Below are positions 47,848-57,978 of a stretch of 64,000 nt of DNA, piece after piece. The translations under genes were made by a program, and so were the position numbers. Source of the DNA: Azomonas macrocytogenes (lineage in GTDB: Bacteria; Pseudomonadota; Gammaproteobacteria; Pseudomonadales; Pseudomonadaceae); the NCBI RefSeq assembly GCF_014191985.1, contig NZ_JACHXI010000013.1:49315-113314 (forward strand), read 5' to 3'. The notes under the pieces were generated by a model. It saw nothing but the letters and a program-made list of their open reading frames with translations. It was not told where the DNA came from and searched no databases. Position 1 is the stretch's first letter. Every line of letters starts with the position of its first letter.

Positions 47848-48954
47848 ATGACTAGCCCTCTGAGCAAATTGCAGCAAATCCCGCCGGACATCGCCGCTGT
47901 CGCCGATTACGAGCCCTTTGCCCGTCAGCGCATGAGCGAACAGGCCTGGGCCTATATGGCGGGTGGCGCCGCGGATGAATTCACCCTGCACGAAAACTGT
48001 GCCGCCTTCCAACGCTGGCGGATACGCAGCCGCGTCTTGCGGGATTTGAGCGCGGGGCATACCCGCCTGGAACTGTTCGGCCAGACTTTCGACTGCCCGA
48101 TTTTCCTGGCCCCGGTGGCCTACCAGAAAATGGTCCATCCCGAAGGAGAACTGGCCAGCGTGCTGGCCGCCTCGGCGGTGCGCACCGGCATGGTGGTCAG
48201 CACCCAGGCCAGCGCGTCGCTGGAGGACATCGCCCGCCAGACCCAGGTCCCCTTGTGGTTTCAGTTGTATATCCAGCCGGATCGCGAATTCACCCGCGAA
48301 CTGATCCGGCGGGCCGAGGCCGCCGGCTACCAGGCGCTGGTGGTGACGGTGGACGCGCCGGTCAACGGCGTACGCAACCGCGAGCAGCGCGCCGGCTTCG
48401 TCCTGCCGGACGGCATCGAAGCGGTCAACCTGCGCGGTATGCGGGTGCCGCCCCAGCCGGCCAGCCGGATCGGTGACAACGTATTGCTGGGCGGCCCCTT
48501 GCTGGCGGCGGCGCCCACCTGGCGGGATCTGCAATGGCTGCGCAGCCTGACCCGCCTGCCGATCCTGATCAAGGGCGTGATGCATGCCGAGGACGCCAGC
48601 CGGGCCGTGGCCGAGGGTATCAATGGAATCATCGTCTCCAACCATGGCGGCCGTACCCTGGACACCCAGCCGGCCACCATCGATGTCCTGGCGGAGATCG
48701 CCCAGGCTGTCGAAGGACGTGTACCGCTGCTGCTGGACGGCGGCATCCGCCGCGGCACGGACATCCTCAAGGCACTGGCCCTGGGCGCTGAAGCGGTCCT
48801 GGTCGGACGTCCCTACCTCTTCGGCCTGGCCACCGCCGGCGCGGTCGGCGTTGCCCACGTTATGCACCTTCTGCGCGCCGAACTGGAAGCGGCCATGGCC
48901 TTGACCGGCTGCCGCACCCTGGATGATATCGGCCCCTCGCTGGTCAGCCGCTGA
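47848..48954 (+). CDS. FMN-dependent alpha-hydroxy-acid dehydrogenase/oxidase
   Basis: 368 residues with the TIM-barrel FMN enzyme motifs: MAGGAADEFTLHEN near the N-terminus, LAPVAYQKMVHPEGE, STQASASLEDIA, LIKGVMHAEDASRAVAEGINGIIVSNHGGRTLDTQPA with catalytic His, and LLLDGGIRRGTDILKALALGAEAVLVGRPYLFGLA. It belongs to the lactate/glycolate oxidase family; substrate unproven. It is the third gene in the receptor–dioxygenase operon, so it may provide a keto acid or reducing power for iron acquisition. No membrane segment is seen. Confidence 0.9.
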   Translation: MTSPLSKLQQIPPDIAAVADYEPFARQRMSEQAWAYMAGGAADEFTLHENCAAFQRWRIRSRVLRDLSAGHTRLELFGQTFDCPIFLAPVAYQKMVHPEGELASVLAASAVRTGMVVSTQASASLEDIARQTQVPLWFQLYIQPDREFTRELIRRAEAAGYQALVVTVDAPVNGVRNREQRAGFVLPDGIEAVNLRGMRVPPQPASRIGDNVLLGGPLLAAAPTWRDLQWLRSLTRLPILIKGVMHAEDASRAVAEGINGIIVSNHGGRTLDTQPATIDVLAEIAQAVEGRVPLLLDGGIRRGTDILKALALGAEAVLVGRPYLFGLATAGAVGVAHVMHLLRAELEAAMALTGCRTLDDIGPSLVSR

Positions 48955-49032
48955 GGCAGCCGGGATGTGAGTGAGGGTGAGTAACAGCCGCCAGACCATA
49001 CGCTCCTTTTCGAGCAACTCGGCGAGCGCGCC

Positions 49033-50421
49033 TCACTGTCCTGGTAGGGAAACCCGAGGGCCGGTGTACCTTACAATCCAGATGCCCTGGTTCTTATGCG
49101 AAACGTAGGCGTAGCCGCGCCGATCGACCAGCACGTCCTCGGCTTGCAGGACCAGTTTTCCATGGGGCAGATAACCGATCCTCTCGGTTGGCTCCGGTGC
49201 CATGAAAAAGCCGACTTCACGTGGCAGGCGCGGGTTCGAGATATCGTAGGCCCTGAGTCCGGCATTGAAATGGGCGACGTAGAGAAGGTCCTGCTGCTTT
49301 TCTACATCGGGGTTGTGCTGGAGGTGGTTGATATTGTGCGGACCTCGCCAGCCGCCTTTCTCGAAGAAGTCCTTGTAAGGCGCGCCCTTCGGCGGAACGG
49401 GTTCGGGCAAGAGCCCCAGCAGCGTCGGTTTCAGCGGATTTGAAATATCCACCAGCGACGAATGGTGCAGAGGTCCCTTCTCGTACGTGACGCTTTCGGA
49501 ATTCGCGTAAGCCAGCGTTTCGCCTTTGAAAGGCAGGACGCTGTGAACACCGAACTTGCTGTTGAAAGGTGGGCTGAAATCAAGCCTTCCAAGCTGCCGC
49601 GGCTTTTTGACGTTGCCGATATCCAGAATGACCAGCCCGGCCGAACCATAAGGGAGATAGGCCCTGTCGCCGACGATATAAGGAGGGCCATGCAGCGAGA
49701 TGTCGGCATCCGTTGCGCACAGCCCGTGATCGTGGGGATTTTCATGGCCATGGTTCACCGGATCGGAGTCGGCGCCCAGACCCAGTGTTTCACCCCCGGC
49801 TTCATGCTGTCCTTTCACCCACCACCTGCCTGCTTCGACAGGGTTCGCCGGATCGCTGATATCCACGATGACGTAGATATTGCCTTTATACCCCGGCATT
49901 CCGGCGGCAAGGTGCATGTACCTGCCGCCGGCGTAGAAGTTGCGGTGGGTTCCGGTGCCGCCGGTTTCGAATTGCCCCAGACGCCTGGGGTTTTCCGGGT
50001 CCTGGATATCCCAGATGACCACGCCCTCCTTGAACGGCTTGCCTTCCGCTCGTGGGTCCAGAAAGTTCTTTTCGAGCGAGGTAATCAGAATGTCATTGGC
50101 CTGATCGACCTGGAGCGTGAAGGTGCTCTCATCCTCCGGCAGAAAGCGAATCGGACGAGGGTGCCAGGGATCGGTGACGTCAAGTACCGTAAGGCCAGAA
50201 TGAAAAATATGGGCGGCGAAGAGGTACCAGCGCCCATTCTTTTCCTTGATCGTCATTTTGAAGGCGGGCCTGCCATCCACGTCCGTGTAGCCAACCGGTT
50301 CGAAATGTTCGGCTTGCCAGCCCGGCGGAAGAGGGCTCGATGGGGTCTCGCTAAGCCCCGGAGCAGGAATGCCGAGGAGCAGCAGCGTGACGCAGCAAAG
50401 TGAAATAAAGGGTTCTTTCAT
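49033..50421 (-). CDS. Secreted LVIVD-repeat beta-propeller protein
   Basis: 462 residues with an N-terminal signal peptide (MKEPFISLCCVTLLLLGIPAPGLS) and repeated LVIVD/VDISDP units: LTVLDVTDPWHPRP, VIWDIQDPENPRRLG, VIVDISDPANPVEAG, LVILDIGNVKKPRQLG, LVDISNPLKPTLLG, RAYDISNPRLPREVG. A His-rich segment (NHGHENPHDHGL) may bind metal. The repeats form a propeller-like periplasmic or surface protein. Function unknown; no functional link to neighbours is visible. Confidence 0.85.
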   Translation of the reverse strand: MKEPFISLCCVTLLLLGIPAPGLSETPSSPLPPGWQAEHFEPVGYTDVDGRPAFKMTIKEKNGRWYLFAAHIFHSGLTVLDVTDPWHPRPIRFLPEDESTFTLQVDQANDILITSLEKNFLDPRAEGKPFKEGVVIWDIQDPENPRRLGQFETGGTGTHRNFYAGGRYMHLAAGMPGYKGNIYVIVDISDPANPVEAGRWWVKGQHEAGGETLGLGADSDPVNHGHENPHDHGLCATDADISLHGPPYIVGDRAYLPYGSAGLVILDIGNVKKPRQLGRLDFSPPFNSKFGVHSVLPFKGETLAYANSESVTYEKGPLHHSSLVDISNPLKPTLLGLLPEPVPPKGAPYKDFFEKGGWRGPHNINHLQHNPDVEKQQDLLYVAHFNAGLRAYDISNPRLPREVGFFMAPEPTERIGYLPHGKLVLQAEDVLVDRRGYAYVSHKNQGIWIVRYTGPRVSLPGQ

Positions 50422-50741
50422 TGCCAGTGCCTCGATTCATGATGAATCCCACAAATGGCGAAGGAGGCGCTTTCTCGTGTTCACGTGCCTGCCACGAATT
50501 TCACCGTCAAGGCATGGCCGTAGTGGTGAACGATGTCTTGCAGAAAGTGGCTGTGCTGGCCGCCGCCGCCCGTATGGTTACCATAGTAGCCAACAGGAGC
50601 CAGCGGACCCTGTTTGTGCTGGATAAGTTGATTTTTTGTTTAACTTATTGATTTTAATTTGTTTTTTATGAATTGTGGCAAGCCGGCTGGCCGGCCTGCG
50701 CGGCCCGACCTGCGCGGCCCGACCAGAGTCGCTGCAGCCCT
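50422..50741. other. Intergenic region between the LVIVD gene and yggL
   Basis: 320 bp. An AT-rich core (around 50625–50670) is followed by a GC-rich stretch with a tandem duplication at 50695–50722. No gene is seen; the terminator of yggL and the promoter of the LVIVD gene should lie here. Confidence 0.5.
50695..50722. repeat. Perfect 2 × 14-bp tandem repeat
   Basis: CCTGCGCGGCCCGA occurs twice head to tail, just beyond the yggL stop, next to an inverted GCCGGCTGGCCGGC block. It is probably a slippage product in a GC-rich hairpin region. Confidence 0.85.
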
Positions 50742-51104
50742 TTACGCCTCGCCGTACCAGGCGTCGAACAGCTCGCCGGTTTCGACTCGGGCGACTTCCG
50801 GGCGTTTTTCCAACCAGGCACTTACGGCCTGGCGATCTTCTTCGGTCGGGGAAGCGTAGCGTCTGGCGGTCATGATGGTGCCTTCCAGCCATTTGGCATC
50901 GATGCCGCCAATATAGTCGAGCTGGCGAGCTTCAACGGCGTCGATGAAATCTTCCAGGAAGGTCATCAGGGCTTCTTCTTCCAGGGCTTGCTTGAAATCG
51001 ATCTTGAGTTCGAAGGCATGTTCCTGGAATTCGCCGAGATAGCGCTTCTTGCGCAGACGGCGTTTCATGGTGCGCAGACGTTCTTCAGTGATGGGTTTGA
51101 GCAT
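50742..51104 (-). CDS. yggL: YggL family 50S ribosome-binding protein (DUF469)
   Basis: 120 residues: a basic head (TMKRRLRKKRYLGEFQEHAFEL), a middle alpha/beta part (FLEDFIDAVEARQLDYIGGIDAKWLEGTI) and the family end (TEEDRQAVSAWLEKRPEVARVETGELFDAWYGEA). It matches YggL_50S_bp family proteins, which associate with the large ribosomal subunit and influence assembly. Cytoplasmic. Single gene with its own upstream region. Confidence 0.88.
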   Translation of the reverse strand: MLKPITEERLRTMKRRLRKKRYLGEFQEHAFELKIDFKQALEEEALMTFLEDFIDAVEARQLDYIGGIDAKWLEGTIMTARRYASPTEEDRQAVSAWLEKRPEVARVETGELFDAWYGEA

Positions 51105-51201
51105 GGGGATTCGCTTTTGGAGGGTGTAGAGAGGACACAGCCATGGCTGCGTCGTGGGGACGCATCATCCTCGTCGGTGATGATTCAGTCCACCGCGTAT
51201 T

Positions 51202-52206
51202 TCATTGTTTAAGCTCCGCCAGGCCTTTGAGCAGGGCCGCGTGGAAGCGCTCGGGAGCCTGGATCTGCGGGGCGTGGCCGAGGTCGTCGAACTCCACCAG
51301 GGTCGCACCGGGAATGGCCTTGGCAGTGCGCTTGCCCAGCTCGGCGTAGTTGCCCAGTTGTGGACGCAGGGCTTCGGGCGCGGCGTCCTTGCCGATGGCG
51401 GTGTTGTCCTTGAGGCCGACCAGCAAAAGCGTCGGTGGCTTGAGCTGGCCGAATTCGTAGACCACCGGCTGGGTGAAGATCATGTCGTAGAGCAGCGCCG
51501 AGTTCCAGGCCACGGTTTCCTTGCCAGGGCCGTTGAACAGACCGGCGAGCATGTTCACCCAACGGTCATAGGCGGGCTGCCATTCACCGGCGTAATAGGT
51601 GCCTTGCTCGTACTTGCGAATGCTCTGGGCCGATGTTTTCAACTCGCGCTCGTACCACTGATCGATGGTCCGATAGGGCACGCCGATGGCTTTCCAATCT
51701 TCCAGGCCAATAGGGTTGACCAGCACCAGTTGTTCCACTTGCTCGGGATAGAGCAGGGTGTAGCGGGTGGCGAGCATGCCGCCGGTGGAGTGACCGAGGA
51801 TGGTGGCCTGGTCCACGCCGAGGTGTTCGAGCAGCGCGTGGGTATTGCTTGCCAGTTGCTGGAAACTGTACTGGTAATGTGCGGGTTTGCTGGACTTGCA
51901 GAAGCCGATCTGGTCTGGCGCGATGACCCGGTAACCGGCCTGACCGAGTGCTTGGATGCTGGCTTCCCAGGTGCCGGCGCAGAAATTCTTGCCATGCAGC
52001 AACACCACCGTGCGGCCGTTGGGGGTTTGCGGCTGCACATCGAGATAGGCCATGTGCCGGCGTTCACGCTGAGATTCGAAGTCGAAGCGACCGACCGGAT
52101 AGGGATAGTCGAAGCCTTCCAGTTCCGGGCCGTAGGTCGAAGGTTCCGCCGCCAGCAGCGGTGCGGCGACAGCCAGTAGCAGGGCAGGTAGCCAGTGTTG
52201 CAGCAT
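51202..52206 (-). CDS. Secreted alpha/beta hydrolase
   Basis: 334 residues with a signal peptide (MLQHWLPALLLAVAAPLLAAEP) and the alpha/beta-hydrolase core: oxyanion region VVLLHGKNFCAGTWEASI, nucleophile elbow GHSTGG, acid near LLVGLKDNTAIG and catalytic His in FDDLGHAPQIQAP. Probably a periplasmic esterase or epoxide-hydrolase-like enzyme; the substrate cannot be read from sequence. A relic of the dispersed palindromic element lies in the gap before the upstream gene. Confidence 0.88.
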   Translation of the reverse strand: MLQHWLPALLLAVAAPLLAAEPSTYGPELEGFDYPYPVGRFDFESQRERRHMAYLDVQPQTPNGRTVVLLHGKNFCAGTWEASIQALGQAGYRVIAPDQIGFCKSSKPAHYQYSFQQLASNTHALLEHLGVDQATILGHSTGGMLATRYTLLYPEQVEQLVLVNPIGLEDWKAIGVPYRTIDQWYERELKTSAQSIRKYEQGTYYAGEWQPAYDRWVNMLAGLFNGPGKETVAWNSALLYDMIFTQPVVYEFGQLKPPTLLLVGLKDNTAIGKDAAPEALRPQLGNYAELGKRTAKAIPGATLVEFDDLGHAPQIQAPERFHAALLKGLAELKQ

Positions 52207-52238
52207 GGGGAATCGCTCCTTGATGCAGTCATGTTTTT

Positions 52239-52256
52239 ATCGTGAACAGGTTCTCA
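52239..52256. repeat. Solo end of the palindromic element
   Basis: ATCGTGAACAGGTTCTCA matches the right end of copy 2 (ATCGTGAACAGGCTCTAA) at 16 of 18 positions. No second end is present within the 50-bp gap, so this is a relic. On the minus strand it begins exactly at the TGA stop of the D-2-hydroxyacid dehydrogenase. Confidence 0.55.
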
Positions 52257-53225
52257 GGTGCGTTCGAGTACTTCGGGATTGGCCAGGTTCTGCGGCTGGC
52301 CGGCAAAGAAGGCTGCAACGTTGGCAAAGGCATCGCCGAAATACAGCTCGTAGCTCTGCTTTTCCACGTAACCCAGGTGCGGTGTGCAGAGCACGCGCGG
52401 ATGAGTCAGTAGCGGATGGCGGGGGTCGAAGATCGGTTCTTCTTCGTACACATCCAGTGCGGCGGAGCCGGGGCGGCCGCTGTCGAGCGCCGCAAGCAGC
52501 GCGCCGGGTGCGATCAGGCCGGCACGGCTGCCGTTGACCAGCAGGGCATCCGGTTTCATCCGTTGCAGATCGCCGAGGGTGACGATGTGGCGGGTCTGGT
52601 CCGAGAAGCGCAGGTTCAGGCTGAGAATATCGGCCTCGGCGAAAAACGCCTCGCGCGATGGCGCCGCCCGATGCCCGTCCGTCGCGGCCGCTTGCCGGGA
52701 TTGCGCGCTACCCCAGACCAGTACCGGCATTTCGAACGCTTTGGCGTAATGAGCCAGGCGTCGGCCGATCTTGCCGTAGCCCCAGATCCCCAGGGTCTGG
52801 CCTTGCAGGCAATGGCCCAGGTTGATCTGCCACTGGCCCCGGTGGAATGCCTCGATGGCCGGGACCAGTTGACGCCGGGCATTGATGATCAATGCCCAGA
52901 TCAGTTCGGCCGGTGCCACCGGCGAGCCGCGTCCTTCGGTCACCGCAACGCCCTGGGCGGTGCAGGCGGGCAGATCCAGATGACTGGAAACCTTGCCGGT
53001 CTGGCTGATCAGCTTGAGTGTGGGCAGACGCTCCAGCAGCGCGGCATCGATGCGCGTGCGCTCGCGGGTCAGCACCAGTGCATCGGCATTGGCGAAGCGC
53101 GCGGCGAGGAGATCGAGATCCGTAGCGCTGTCGTGGTAGAGGCTGACCTGATGGCCGCTCAGGCGAGTGAAGCAGTCGAGCGACTCGATGACCTGCTGGT
53201 AGTCGTCGGGAATCACGATATGCAT
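52254..53225 (-). CDS. D-2-hydroxyacid dehydrogenase (NAD-binding)
   Basis: 323 residues. The family layout is a split catalytic domain around a Rossmann domain: nucleotide site LGIWGYGKIGRRLAHYAKAF, catalytic Arg in LLVNGSRAGLI, Glu in DVYEEEP, and His in RVLCTPHLGYVEK. Related to 3-phosphoglycerate dehydrogenase-like enzymes of broad specificity; the substrate is unknown. Its upstream region faces the guaB promoter divergently. Confidence 0.92.
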   Translation of the reverse strand: MHIVIPDDYQQVIESLDCFTRLSGHQVSLYHDSATDLDLLAARFANADALVLTRERTRIDAALLERLPTLKLISQTGKVSSHLDLPACTAQGVAVTEGRGSPVAPAELIWALIINARRQLVPAIEAFHRGQWQINLGHCLQGQTLGIWGYGKIGRRLAHYAKAFEMPVLVWGSAQSRQAAATDGHRAAPSREAFFAEADILSLNLRFSDQTRHIVTLGDLQRMKPDALLVNGSRAGLIAPGALLAALDSGRPGSAALDVYEEEPIFDPRHPLLTHPRVLCTPHLGYVEKQSYELYFGDAFANVAAFFAGQPQNLANPEVLERT

Positions 53226-53289
53226 GGGTATTTCCTTTATCTTGTGATCGACGGACAGTTTCGTGAAGTATGAACGCGACAGTTGTGCG

Positions 53290-54823
<1,534 letters not shown>

Positions 54824-54980
54824 GAGCCTGTTCACGATCTGCTGCGCGTCGGCTAAACGGCGTTGAAATCGACTTTGGAATGCTCATTTACCACTCGTAA
54901 ACTCGCACGCGAGCCCGGTCCGCTTCCTCAGCCGTTTTCGCCACCGTTTAGCTCTAGCTCGCGAAATCGTGAACAGGCTC
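54824..54980. repeat. Palindromic MITE-like element, copy 2
   Basis: A 157-bp element with ends GAGCCTGTTCACGAT and ATCGTGAACAGGCTC, a perfect 15-bp terminal inverted repeat. It is flanked by TAA on both sides (54821–54823, which is also the guaB stop, and 54981–54983). Subterminal GCTAAACGG/CCGTTTAGC pairs extend the palindrome. It is non-coding, sits inside the guaB–guaA intergenic region, and could form a large hairpin in a guaBA transcript. Confidence 0.9.
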
Positions 54981-55101
54981 TAAGCAGCCTGCTTTATAAA
55001 AGACGCTGGAGCGGGACGCCGGAGGCCGGAAGCGATTGACTTCCGGCTTCTGCTTTCAGCTTCTGGCTTTCAGCTTCATGCTCCTTCCCAAGGAAAGCCC
55101 C

Positions 55102-56682
55102 ATGGCTCATCACGACATCCACGCCCACCGCATCCTGATCCTGGATTTCGGCTCCCAGTACACGCAACTGATCGCCCGCCGTGTGCGCGAAATCGGCGTT
55201 TATTGCGAGTTACACCCGTTCGATATGAGCGACGAGGATATTCGCGCCTTCGCCCCGCGCGGGATCATCCTCGCGGGCGGGCCGGAATCGGTACATGCAG
55301 CCGACAGCCCGCGCGCGCCCAAGGCCGTGTTCGATCTGGGCGTGCCCCTGCTCGGTATCTGCTACGGTATGCAGACCATGGCCGAACAGCTTGGCGGCAA
55401 GGTCGAAGGCTCGCCGATCCGCGAATTCGGCTACGCCAAGGTCGATCTGGTCGGCAAGAGCCGTTTGCTCGATGGCATCGAAGATCACGTGGATGCCGAT
55501 GGCGTGCTCGGCCTCGATGTCTGGATGAGCCACGGTGACAAGGTTGCCCAACTGCCGACCGGCTTTCATATCCTTGCCAGTACCGGTAGCTGCGCCATCG
55601 CCGCCATGGGTGACGAGAAGCGCCACTGGTACGGCGTGCAGTTCCACCCGGAAGTGACCCATACCAAGCAGGGCGAGCGTATTCTCGCGCGTTTTCTACG
55701 GGAGATTTGCGGCTGCGAGGCACTGTGGACGCCAACCCATATCGTCGAGGACGCCATCGCCCAGGTGCGTGCCCAGGTCGGTCGTTCCAACGTGTTGCTC
55801 GGCTTGTCCGGCGGAGTCGATTCCTCGGTGGTCGCCGCGCTGTTGCATCGGGCCATCGGCGACCAACTGACCTGTGTCTTTGTCGACAACGGCCTGCTGC
55901 GCTACCAGGAAGGCGACCAAGTGATGGCCATGTTCGCCGAAAACATGGGCGTCAAGGTCATCCGCGTCGATGCCGAGGCACAGTTTCTTACCAACCTTGA
56001 AGACGAGGCCGATCCGGAGAAGAAGCGCAAGATCATCGGTCGTACCTTCATCGATGTGTTCGACGCCGAGGCCAGCAAGCTCAAGAACATCAAATTCCTC
56101 GCCCAGGGCACCATCTACCCGGACGTGATCGAATCGGCCGGTGCCAAGACCGGCAAGGCCCACGTCATCAAGTCGCACCACAACGTCGGCGGCCTGCCGG
56201 AGGAAATGAACCTCGCCCTGATCGAGCCATTGCGCGAGCTGTTCAAGGATGAAGTGCGCAAAATCGGTCTGGAACTGGGCCTGCCCCACGATATGGTCTA
56301 TCGCCATCCGTTCCCGGGGCCCGGCCTTGGCGTGCGTATCCTCGGCGAAGTGAAAAAGGAATACGCCGACCTGCTGCGCCTGGCCGACCACATCTTCATC
56401 GAAGAACTGCGCCAAGCCGACTGGTATCATAAGGTCAGCCAGGCCTTCGTGGTCTTCCAGCCGGTGAAATCCGTCGGCGTGGTCGGCGATGGCCGCCGCT
56501 ACGCCTGGGTCGTCGCCTTGCGCGCGGTGGAAACCATCGACTTCATGACCGCCCGCTGGGCACACTTGCCCTACGAACTACTGGAAAAAGTCTCCAACCG
56601 CATCATCAACGAGATCGAAGGCATCTCGCGCGTCACCTACGATGTATCGAGCAAGCCGCCGGCGACGATCGAATGGGAGTGA
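55102..56682 (+). CDS. guaA: GMP synthase (glutamine-hydrolysing)
   Basis: 526 residues (E. coli 525). Glutamine amidotransferase domain with catalytic Cys in [17 protein letters not shown] and His/Glu in [14 protein letters not shown]-pyrophosphatase domain with P-loop [15 protein letters not shown], and dimerisation domain [16 protein letters not shown] ending [18 protein letters not shown]. It converts XMP to GMP. The start at 55102 ([22 protein letters not shown]) has an AAGGAAAG ribosome site; the upstream in-frame codons contain CTTTCAGCTTC-type duplications and are not coding. It is likely still partly cotranscribed with guaB through the inserted repeat. Confidence 0.98.
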   Translation: MAHHDIHAHRILILDFGSQYTQLIARRVREIGVYCELHPFDMSDEDIRAFAPRGIILAGGPESVHAADSPRAPKAVFDLGVPLLGICYGMQTMAEQLGGKVEGSPIREFGYAKVDLVGKSRLLDGIEDHVDADGVLGLDVWMSHGDKVAQLPTGFHILASTGSCAIAAMGDEKRHWYGVQFHPEVTHTKQGERILARFLREICGCEALWTPTHIVEDAIAQVRAQVGRSNVLLGLSGGVDSSVVAALLHRAIGDQLTCVFVDNGLLRYQEGDQVMAMFAENMGVKVIRVDAEAQFLTNLEDEADPEKKRKIIGRTFIDVFDAEASKLKNIKFLAQGTIYPDVIESAGAKTGKAHVIKSHHNVGGLPEEMNLALIEPLRELFKDEVRKIGLELGLPHDMVYRHPFPGPGLGVRILGEVKKEYADLLRLADHIFIEELRQADWYHKVSQAFVVFQPVKSVGVVGDGRRYAWVVALRAVETIDFMTARWAHLPYELLEKVSNRIINEIEGISRVTYDVSSKPPATIEWE

Positions 56683-57154
56683 AACCGGGTTTTCAGAGGC
56701 TATCGCCAGTACTCTAAAAATCGCCTTGAATTGCCGACTCAACGCCCGCATGGTCGACAGCACGCGCGCCATGCGCAAGAGCAGCATTGATCTCTATGCC
56801 TTGGTGGCGTGCCTGACTGGGGTGTGCTGCGACGAAATCTTGGTGGGCATTGGCCGGCAGGGGCGGCTTGCGCTGGAATTCACTCTTCGATCAGAGCTCG
56901 TCCTGAGCATCAATCGGATCATTGCAAACGCGCAGGGTTATCGGTGCGGGAGCCCCCATTTCATGCGGTTGCATCTATAGAACGCTATTACCTAAGCTGC
57001 TGGTGCGATATGCCTGCTACGGGCACATCTGACCATCACTGAACAATCTCTCGAAAGCGATCCCGCCTATTTCACTAAGGTGTTGTCAAGGGCTCGCAGA
57101 TTTGTTGAGAAGTGCTGCGATGAATAGCAACGAAATGACGAAAGGACCTTCTTT
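56683..57154. other. Intergenic region between guaA and mosB
   Basis: About 470 bp. One frame (to 56980) overlaps the guaA end and encodes no recognisable product. A ribosome site (GAAAGGACC) for mosB lies at about 57138–57146. No Mo-responsive (ModE) box that I would trust is visible. Confidence 0.45.
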
Positions 57155-57967
57155 ATGGCCAACTCGACAGCGGAGCTCCAGGAGCTTCTCATGCAGCGGT
57201 CGTTGACCGACCCGCAGCTTCAGGCGGCGGCAGTGACGGCTGCAGACTTCCGGATTCTGCCGGACGCAACAGTGCTCAAGATCGGCGGACAGAGCGTCAT
57301 CGATCGTGGCCGCGCGGCGCTCTACCCGCTGGTGGATGAGATCGTTGCCGCCCGCAAGAACCACAAGCTGCTGATTGGTACCGGCGCAGGCACCCGGGCT
57401 CGGCACCTGTACTCGATCGCGGCCAGGCTTGGTCTGCCGGCAGGCGTACTCGCGCAGCTCGGCTCCTCGGTGGCCGATCAGAACGCCGCCATGTTGGGGC
57501 AACTCCTGGCGAAGCACGGTATCCCCGTGGTCGAGGGTGCCGGTTTGTCAGCGGTGCCGCTGTCCCTCTCCCAGGTAAACGCTGTTGTCTTCAGCGGCAT
57601 GCCACCCTACAAGCTGTGGATGCGCCCCGCTGCCGAAGGTGTGATCCCGCCTTACCGCACCGACGCTGGATGTTTCCTCCTTGCCGAGCAGTTCGGCTGC
57701 AAGCAGATGATCTTCGTCAAGGATGAGGACGGCCTCTACACCGCCAACCCGAAGACCTCGAAGGACGCCACCTTCATCCCGAAGATTTCGGTCGACGAAA
57801 TGAAGGCGAAAGGGCTGCATGACTCGATCCTCGAGTTCCCGCTGCTCGACTTCATCCAGGCGGCTCAGCACGTCCGCCAGGTGCAGATCGTGAACGGCCT
57901 CGTCCCCGGCAATGTGACCCGCGCGCTTGCCGGCGAGCACGTCGGCACCATCATCACCGCGAACTGA
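57155..57967 (+). CDS. mosB: Molybdenum storage protein subunit beta
   Basis: 270 residues, the same length as Azotobacter vinelandii MoSto beta and, as far as I recall that sequence, almost identical over long stretches ([131 protein letters not shown]). It has the amino-acid/UMP kinase fold. With the alpha subunit it forms a hexameric cage that packs about a hundred Mo or W atoms as polyoxometalates, using ATP. It is followed 11 bp later by mosA. Confidence 0.95.
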   Translation: MANSTAELQELLMQRSLTDPQLQAAAVTAADFRILPDATVLKIGGQSVIDRGRAALYPLVDEIVAARKNHKLLIGTGAGTRARHLYSIAARLGLPAGVLAQLGSSVADQNAAMLGQLLAKHGIPVVEGAGLSAVPLSLSQVNAVVFSGMPPYKLWMRPAAEGVIPPYRTDAGCFLLAEQFGCKQMIFVKDEDGLYTANPKTSKDATFIPKISVDEMKAKGLHDSILEFPLLDFIQAAQHVRQVQIVNGLVPGNVTRALAGEHVGTIITAN

Positions 57968-57978
57968 GGCCCATCACC

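Noticed and set aside
56642..56980. 112-codon frame after guaA
   Set aside because: It overlaps the guaA 3' end by about 40 bp and has no recognisable motif and no ribosome site.
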